Assembly: GCA_937950565.1 (NCBI GenBank)
Contig: CALFCS010000144.1
Coordinates: forward strand, 1 to 10,841
DNA from: an uncultured Lachnospiraceae bacterium
Lineage (GTDB): Bacteria; Bacillota; Clostridia; Lachnospirales; Lachnospiraceae
Length of the DNA: 10,841 bases
Reading direction: 5' to 3'
The notes under the pieces were generated by a model. It was not told the DNA's origin and searched no databases. It was given only the letters and a program-made list of their open reading frames with translations. Shown here one piece after another: positions 7,027-10,841 of the stretch; the stretch's first letter is position 1; every line of letters begins with the position of its first letter. A program made the position numbers and the translations under genes.

Positions 7027-7050
7027 TGGCAGATGAGAAATTGCCTGCGC
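7026..7050 (+). repeat. Mosaic repeat module, copy B
   Basis: Begins at the end of the dehydrogenase stop codon. The 25 bases (GCAGATGAGAAATTGCCTGC at 7029-7048 is the core) differ from the reverse complement of 9035-9060 at two positions. A small hairpin TATTTT/AAAATA (7057-7071) follows. No T-run terminator is present. Confidence 0.6.
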
Positions 7051-7075
7051 TTGGCATATTTTCATAAAATACGGC

Positions 7076-7104
7076 TTGAGTACCGGTGTCGAATATTGTA
7101 TACT
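7076..7104 (+). promoter_or_regulatory. Sigma-A type promoter of purC
   Basis: TTGAGT (7076-7081), a 17-base spacer, and TATACT (7099-7104) lie 35 bases before the purC start at 7140. The leader is too short for a purine riboswitch, and none is seen. Confidence 0.65.
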
Positions 7105-7139
7105 AAAGTAAATTGTAAAAAATGGAGGATATAAAGAAA

Positions 7140-8012
7140 ATGCAGGAATTTAAACCATTCAAAGAAGGAAAAGTAAGAGAAGTTTACGATATCGGAGAGA
7201 ATCTTATTCTTGTGGCAACAGACAGAATATCAGCATTCGACCACATTTTAAAGAATAAGATTACAGATAAGGGTGCAATCTTAACACAGATGTCAAAGTT
7301 CTGGTTTGATTACACAAAGGATATTGTAAAGAATCATATGGTTTCTGTAGATGTAAAAGATATGCCGGAATTTTTCCAGTCAGAAAAATACGACGGAAAC
7401 AGCATGCTGTGCAAGAAGCTGGAAATGCTCCCGATTGAATGTATCGTGCGTGGATACATTACAGGCAGTGGTTGGGAAAGCTACAAGAAGAACGGTACTG
7501 TTTGTGGCATCAGCCTTCCGGAAGGTTTAAAGGAATCAGAAAAACTGCCTGAACCGATTTATACTCCAAGTACAAAGGCTGAATTAGGCGATCATGATGA
7601 AAATATTTCTTTCGAGCAGAGCGTAGAAGTGTTAGAAAAGCTTTATCCGGGCAAGGGCAGAGATTATGCAACACAGATTAAGGACTGTACAATCAAGCTT
7701 TACAAGAAGTGCGCAGAATACGCATTAAGCAAGGGAATTATCATTGCAGATACAAAGTTTGAATTTGGTCTGGATGAGAACGGCAACGTTGTTATCGGTG
7801 ATGAAATGCTCACACCGGACAGCTCAAGATTCTGGCCGTTAGAAGGATACGAAGCAGGAAAGTCACAGCCGTCATATGACAAGCAGTTCGTAAGAGACTG
7901 GTTAAAAGCAAATCCGGACAGCGACTACCTCCTCCCGGACGATGTAATCGATAAGACAATTGCAAAATATAAAGAAGCATTTGAATTATTAACAGGCAGA
8001 AAATTCGCTTAA
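7140..8012 (+). CDS. purC: Phosphoribosylaminoimidazole-succinocarboxamide synthase (SAICAR synthetase)
   Basis: Step of de novo purine synthesis: joins CAIR and L-aspartate using ATP to make SAICAR, in the cytoplasm. Diagnostic stretches are EGKVREVYD (ATP-binding strand pair), LVATDRISAFDHIL, RGYITGSGWESY, GIIIADTKFEFG, and DEMLTPDSSRFWPLE. The product has 290 residues from ATG 7140, so it belongs to the longer PurC form rather than the short type of about 237 residues in E. coli. I chose ATG 7140 because GGAGG (7124-7128) lies 11 bases before it; the earlier in-frame ATG at 7122 has no ribosome binding site and overlaps that GGAGG. It has its own promoter and no other pur gene nearby, so it appears to be a single-gene unit, converging on rfbC. 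Confidence 0.95.
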   Translation: MQEFKPFKEGKVREVYDIGENLILVATDRISAFDHILKNKITDKGAILTQMSKFWFDYTKDIVKNHMVSVDVKDMPEFFQSEKYDGNSMLCKKLEMLPIECIVRGYITGSGWESYKKNGTVCGISLPEGLKESEKLPEPIYTPSTKAELGDHDENISFEQSVEVLEKLYPGKGRDYATQIKDCTIKLYKKCAEYALSKGIIIADTKFEFGLDENGNVVIGDEMLTPDSSRFWPLEGYEAGKSQPSYDKQFVRDWLKANPDSDYLLPDDVIDKTIAKYKEAFELLTGRKFA

Positions 8013-8021
8013 CTGTAAATG

Positions 8022-8127
8022 ATGGAGCCAAAGCGTAAATAAAAGCAGGGAAGAACCCAAATAAGCCGAAGTCAAGTAACACGGTAAATTTTTGCCTATA
8101 ATGTTCCGACTGCCATGCTCTCCCCTC
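8022..8127 (-). repeat. Tandem structured element, copy 1
   Basis: Bases 8022-8083 match 8128-8189 at 58 of 62 positions, an exact offset of 106. All four differences fall at 8049-8058, in or beside a stem arm. Read on the minus strand, AGGGGAGAGC (8126-8117) pairs with GTTCTTCCCT (8056-8047), ten pairs including two G-U; on the plus strand those two become A-C mismatches. The minus strand then runs into TTTTATTT. No protein assignment is credible. See copy 2 and the findings. Confidence 0.7.
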
Positions 8128-8232
8128 ATGGAGCCAAAGCGTAAATAAAAGCAGTGCAGTACCAAAATAAGCCGAAGTCAAGTAACACGTTGAGGCGTTT
8201 TTGGTACTGCACTGCTTTCTTATTTTTACACT
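8128..8232 (-). repeat. Tandem structured element, copy 2
   Basis: Second copy, directly following rfbC on the minus strand. Its stem is 17 perfect pairs (8151-8167 with 8199-8215) around a 31-base loop whose 8168-8189 part is identical to copy 1 (8062-8083). The stem bases that differ from copy 1 are matched by changes in the partner arm, so pairing is kept while sequence drifts. Confidence 0.7.
8151..8227. terminator. Bidirectional terminator between purC and rfbC
   Basis: The 17-pair stem of copy 2 (GCAGTGCAGTACCAAAA with its complement) is followed on the plus strand by TTTCTTATTTTT (8216-8227) and on the minus strand by TTTTATTT (8150-8143). It can stop transcripts from purC and from rfbC. 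The 31-base loop is unusually large for a simple terminator. Confidence 0.75.
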
Positions 8233-8844
8233 TTATGCGAAATGAAACGTATCCTTCAATCCCTTCCACAGCTGATCCTTATCGCTGAGTAACAGCTTCG
8301 TGCCGTCATCAAGGCTATAGCCGTCTCCGGACGGGGTGCCGTTATAGGAGCCGGTAAGCTTGGGCCATACAATTCCGATTTCCGGGTCATTCCATGCGAG
8401 ACCGCCCTCGTCATTCGGGTGGTAGAAGTCCGTACATTTATAGCAGAATTCTGCGGTATCGCTTAATACTAAAAATCCGTGTGCAAAGCCTTCCGGGATA
8501 TAAAACTGCTTTTTATTTTCTTCTGAAAGCTCCACACCGAACCACTTGCCGTATGTTTGGCTGTTTTCACGTAAATCCACGGCAACATCAAAAACGCAGC
8601 CTTTGATGACACGTACCAGTTTGCCCTGTGGGTACTGCTTCTGAAAATGTAAACCGCGCAGAACACCCTTTGAAGAAGCAGACTGGTTGTCCTGTACGAA
8701 CTGCATTGTAAGTCCGGCTTCCTCCATATCCTTTTGATTGTAAGTTTCCATAAAATATCCGCGTGAATCGCCGTGAACGGTTGGTGTAATCACGCACAGG
8801 CCTTCAATTCCGCCTGCTTTTTTTTCAACCTGAATCTGTCCCAT
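8233..8844 (-). CDS. rfbC: dTDP-4-dehydrorhamnose 3,5-epimerase
   Basis: Third enzyme of dTDP-L-rhamnose synthesis: epimerises dTDP-4-keto-6-deoxyglucose at C3 and C5. The 203-residue cupin protein shows HGDSRGYFMETY (24-35), FVQDNQSASSKGVLRGLHFQ (49-68) with His66, GCVFDVAVDLR (82-92), IPEGFAHGF (116-124) with His122, and FCYKCTDFYHPNDEGGLAWNDPEI ending in the WP of the family. ATG at 8844-8842 is preceded by GGAG 6 bases away. The open frame extends 34 codons further upstream, but that part runs through intergenic hairpins and is probably not translated. It is separated from rfbD by 275 bases of repeats, so it may be expressed at a different level from rfbBD. Length and motifs are normal. 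Confidence 0.93.
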   Translation of the reverse strand: MGQIQVEKKAGGIEGLCVITPTVHGDSRGYFMETYNQKDMEEAGLTMQFVQDNQSASSKGVLRGLHFQKQYPQGKLVRVIKGCVFDVAVDLRENSQTYGKWFGVELSEENKKQFYIPEGFAHGFLVLSDTAEFCYKCTDFYHPNDEGGLAWNDPEIGIVWPKLTGSYNGTPSGDGYSLDDGTKLLLSDKDQLWKGLKDTFHFA

Positions 8845-9034
8845 ATTATACTCCATTCCGCAGGCATCTTGATGCCGGAGGAATCGCAAGTCAAATGAAT
8901 ATTTGACTTTGCGATAAAAAGCGACTTTGTGACGCCTGCGGCACAAAGTGCTATGCGAAAATCTTTAATATATGGATTTTCGCATTTTCCTCCATTCCTG
9001 AGCGACTTTGTCGCGTAGATGCGATGAGAAATTC

Positions 9035-9060
9035 GCGCAGGCGATTTCTCATCTGCTATC
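9035..9060 (-). repeat. Mosaic repeat module, copy C
   Basis: On the minus strand this starts GATAGCAGATGAGAAATCGC and matches copy B (7025-7050) at 24 of 26 positions. Its GATGAGAAAT also pairs with ATTTCTCATC just downstream, forming the hairpin at 9053-9023. Confidence 0.65.
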
Positions 9061-9094
9061 ATAACGATTTGTTTTTGTTCGCACTTCTCCATTC

Positions 9095-9116
9095 CAAGGG
9101 CATTTTCATGCCCTTG
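9095..9116 (-). terminator. Hairpin directly after rfbD
   Basis: On the minus strand CAAGGGCAT, loop GAAA, ATGCCCTTG: nine perfect pairs beginning 3 bases after the rfbD stop. No T-run follows (GGAATGGAG instead), so it may attenuate, stabilise the rfbBD transcript end or be part of the repeat family. Confidence 0.45.
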
Positions 9117-9119
9117 TTA

Positions 9120-10004
9120 TTACAAAATTTCTTTCAAATATCGTTTTAGTGCATCCTGCCATGTCGGAAGCGGAGTAAATCCGTTTTCAACAAGCTTGTG
9201 CTTATCCAGACGGCTGTTAAACGGTCTTGCGGCTTTTGAAATGCCGTATTCCGCCGTAGTAACAGGAGCAACCGTTAAATGTCCGCTGTCATATTCACTG
9301 TGTCCTAAAGCCACAGCTTCGGCAAAAATAGCCGTCGCGAAGTCATACCAGCTGATAAAGCCGCCTTCGTTAGTTGCGTGGTAGTAACCGTATTTGTCGG
9401 TTTCGATCATATCGACAAGCAGGCGTGCCAAATCAAACGTATAAGTCGGTGTGCCAATCTGGTCATTGACAACCGTCAGTTTATCGTGGTTTGCGCCGAC
9501 CTTTAACATCGTTTTGATAAAGTTATTGCCGTTTAGACCGAATACCCATGCAATACGGACGATAAAATACTTGGAAAGCAGACCGGAAACGGCGAGTTCC
9601 CCGTCTAATTTGCTCTGCCCGTACACATTTAACGGTGCATAGTCCTTACAGTCCGGTTTCCAGCTGTCAGTTCCCTGACCGTTAAATACATAGTCGGTTG
9701 AAATATACATGCAGGCAATATCCAGATGTTTACACATTTTAGCGATATTTTCCGTGCCGACAGCGTTGACAAGATGGACTTTTTCCTGATTTTCGGCATC
9801 TTCTGCGGCATCGACAGCCGTCCATGCGGCACAGTGAATGACCGCTTCCGGAGAAACCGCTGTCAGTGTCTTTTCAACACTGGCAAAGTCCGTAATGTCC
9901 ATTTCTTTAATATCAACACCGACAGCAGTGTGTCCGCGTTTTTCAAGTTCATTTACAACGTCATGTCCGAGCTGTCCTTTGACACCGGTAACAAGCACTT
10001 TCAT
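9120..10004 (-). CDS. rfbD: dTDP-4-dehydrorhamnose reductase
   Basis: Last step of dTDP-L-rhamnose synthesis: NAD(P)H-dependent reduction of dTDP-4-keto-rhamnose. The 294-residue extended short-chain dehydrogenase has the nucleotide-binding motif TGVKGQLG (6-13), IHCAAWTAVDAAE (56-68), the ISTDYVFNG active-site strand (101-109), and the catalytic YGQSK pair Tyr128/Lys132. RIAWVFG and QIGTPTYTFDLA are typical RmlD stretches further on. The start ATG at 10004 has AAGGA (10018-10014) 9 bases upstream and lies 18 bases after the rfbB stop, so rfbB and rfbD are surely co-transcribed. A hairpin follows the stop immediately. Full length and intact. Confidence 0.94.
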   Translation of the reverse strand: MKVLVTGVKGQLGHDVVNELEKRGHTAVGVDIKEMDITDFASVEKTLTAVSPEAVIHCAAWTAVDAAEDAENQEKVHLVNAVGTENIAKMCKHLDIACMYISTDYVFNGQGTDSWKPDCKDYAPLNVYGQSKLDGELAVSGLLSKYFIVRIAWVFGLNGNNFIKTMLKVGANHDKLTVVNDQIGTPTYTFDLARLLVDMIETDKYGYYHATNEGGFISWYDFATAIFAEAVALGHSEYDSGHLTVAPVTTAEYGISKAARPFNSRLDKHKLVENGFTPLPTWQDALKRYLKEIL

Positions 10005-10022
10005 AAATTTATGTCCTTTCTA

Positions 10023-10841
10023 TTAGCGGTTTTTATACATTTTTTCATAGTAATCCTGATATTCGCCGGAAATAATGGTTTTCCACCAGTCCTGATTGTC
10101 CAGATACCACCGGATGGTTTTCTTAATGCCGTCTGCGAACTTTGTTTCAGGAAGCCAGCCCAGTTCATTGTGAATCTTTGTCGGGTCAATGGCATAACGC
10201 ATATCGTGTCCCTTGCGGTCGGTTACATAAGTAATCAGGCTTTCCGGTTTGCCAAGCTCCTTGCAGATCAGTTTTACGATATCGATGTTTTTCATCTCGT
10301 TATGTCCGCCTACATTGTAAACCTCGCCTACACGTCCTTTGTGGATGATCAGGTCAATGGCACGGCAGTGATCCTCAACATAGAGCCAGTCGCGGACGTT
10401 TTCGCCTTTTCCGTAAACCGGGAGCGGTTTGTCATTGAGAGCGTTGGCGATCATCAGAGGAATCAGCTTTTCCGGGAAGTGATACGGGCCGTAGTTGTTG
10501 GAGCAGCGGCTGATGGTCACAGGCAGGCCGTAGGTTCTGTGGTATGCGAGAACAAGAAGGTCAGCACCTGCTTTGGAGGAGCTGTACGGGCTGCTTGTGT
10601 GGATCGGAGTTTCCTCTGTGAAGAAGAGGTCCGGTCTGTCAAGAGGAAGATCTCCGTAAACCTCATCTGTGGAAACCTGATGATAACGCTGGATTCCGTA
10701 TTTACGGCAGGCATCCATGAGAACAGCAGTACCCTTGATGTTGGTGTCAAGGAATACCTCCGGGTTTTCGATGGAACGGTCAACGTGGCTCTCAGCCGCG
10801 AAGTTTACCACGATGTCCGGATGCTCTTCCTCGAAAAGCTT
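10023..10841 (-). CDS. rfbB: dTDP-glucose 4,6-dehydratase, 5' end beyond window
   Basis: Second enzyme of the rhamnose pathway: converts dTDP-glucose to dTDP-4-keto-6-deoxyglucose with bound NAD. The frame enters at the right edge (AAG at 10841) and ends at TAA 10025-10023, 272 residues seen; roughly the first 65-75 residues with the N-terminal GxxGxxG motif are missing. Visible motifs are VNFAAESHVDRS, VSTDEVYGDL with the catalytic Thr-Asp-Glu, SPYSSSKAGADLLVLAYHRT with Tyr and Lys of YxxxK, and SRCSNNYGPYHFPEKLIPLM. The gene leads rfbD by 18 bases. rfbA (thymidylyltransferase) is not in the window and may lie upstream. dTDP-rhamnose feeds surface polysaccharide synthesis. Confidence 0.95.
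   Translation of the reverse strand, partial: KLFEEEHPDIVVNFAAESHVDRSIENPEVFLDTNIKGTAVLMDACRKYGIQRYHQVSTDEVYGDLPLDRPDLFFTEETPIHTSSPYSSSKAGADLLVLAYHRTYGLPVTISRCSNNYGPYHFPEKLIPLMIANALNDKPLPVYGKGENVRDWLYVEDHCRAIDLIIHKGRVGEVYNVGGHNEMKNIDIVKLICKELGKPESLITYVTDRKGHDMRYAIDPTKIHNELGWLPETKFADGIKKTIRWYLDNQDWWKTIISGEYQDYYEKMYKNR

Larger units (their letters stand above)
8845..9119 (-). repeat. Hairpin- and repeat-rich spacer between rfbD and rfbC
   Basis: Seven inverted repeats fill the gap: 9095-9116, 9023-9053, 9002-9014, 8953-8985, 8941-8951, 8883-8915 (one-base bulge) and 8863-8876. The 9-base motif GGAATGGAG (minus strand) occurs exactly three times, at 9095-9087, 8998-8990 and 8859-8851, the last giving the rfbC ribosome binding site. 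No convincing gene lies here; the ORFs crossing it are built of the repeats. Confidence 0.65.

Noticed and set aside
7810..8181. 123-codon minus-strand ORF overlapping purC and the tandem element
   Set aside because: It lies antisense to the well-supported purC and in the repeat; no recognisable domain or ribosome binding site.
8022..8190. CRISPR-like repeat pair
   Set aside because: Only two long units with internal pairing and a 44-base gap; no array or cas gene.
8845..8946. N-terminal extension of rfbC by 34 codons
   Set aside because: The extra residues are encoded by inverted repeats, and the GGAG at 8854-8851 fits the ATG at 8844, which gives the normal family length.
8790..9092. 100-codon minus-strand ORF across the rfbD-rfbC spacer
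   Set aside because: It is made almost wholly of hairpins and repeats and overlaps the rfbC start in another frame. Its open length is likely a by-product of the repeats.

Overview
The window looks like chromosomal DNA from a Gram-positive, low-to-mid GC, endospore-forming anaerobe of the Clostridia, most likely Lachnospiraceae. This is inferred from strong GGAGG-type ribosome binding sites, clostridial-style proteins (a YtvI-type sporulation membrane protein, a fused substrate-binding/permease amino-acid transporter, a long-form PurC) and intergenic spaces full of small hairpins. No genus can be named from the sequence alone.

Layout, left to right. (1) 1-236: the 3' end of a ytvI-like gene. 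(2) 496-2192: two damaged genes abutting each other, an alpha/beta-hydrolase without its C-terminal part and a chemoreceptor without its sensor domain, apparently joined by a deletion or recombination near an A-tract at about 938-943. (3) 2298-2549: a small unrecognised gene with its own promoter and terminator. (4) 2721-5076: a polar amino-acid ABC importer made of one fused lipoprotein-permease polypeptide and its ATPase. (5) 5094-7026: a membrane-anchored VanY-type D,D-carboxypeptidase, then a VanH/D-lactate dehydrogenase-like enzyme. (6) 7140-8012: purC, with its own promoter. (7) 8013-8232: a convergent intergenic region holding two tandem copies of a structured element, the second of which is also a strong two-way terminator. 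(8) 8233-10841, minus strand: rfbB (partial), rfbD and rfbC, the late steps of dTDP-L-rhamnose synthesis. The 275-base rfbD-rfbC gap is packed with hairpins and repeated motifs.

The genes do not form one pathway. Functional groups are amino-acid uptake (2721-5076), cell-wall and D-hydroxyacid metabolism (5094-7026), purine synthesis (purC) and surface-polysaccharide precursor synthesis (rfbBDC). No CRISPR array, transposase, phage gene, tRNA or rRNA was seen.

The most unusual content is non-coding. The tandem element between purC and rfbC keeps nearly identical flanks and loop segment, while its stem changes in a compensatory way between copies; two G-U pairs suggest it is read from the minus strand. 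A second, mosaic repeat family (a GATGAGAAAT-containing module plus a GGAATGGAG-like end) occurs between vanY and the dehydrogenase, after the dehydrogenase, and between rfbD and rfbC. In two of these places its end seems to supply the ribosome binding site of the next gene.
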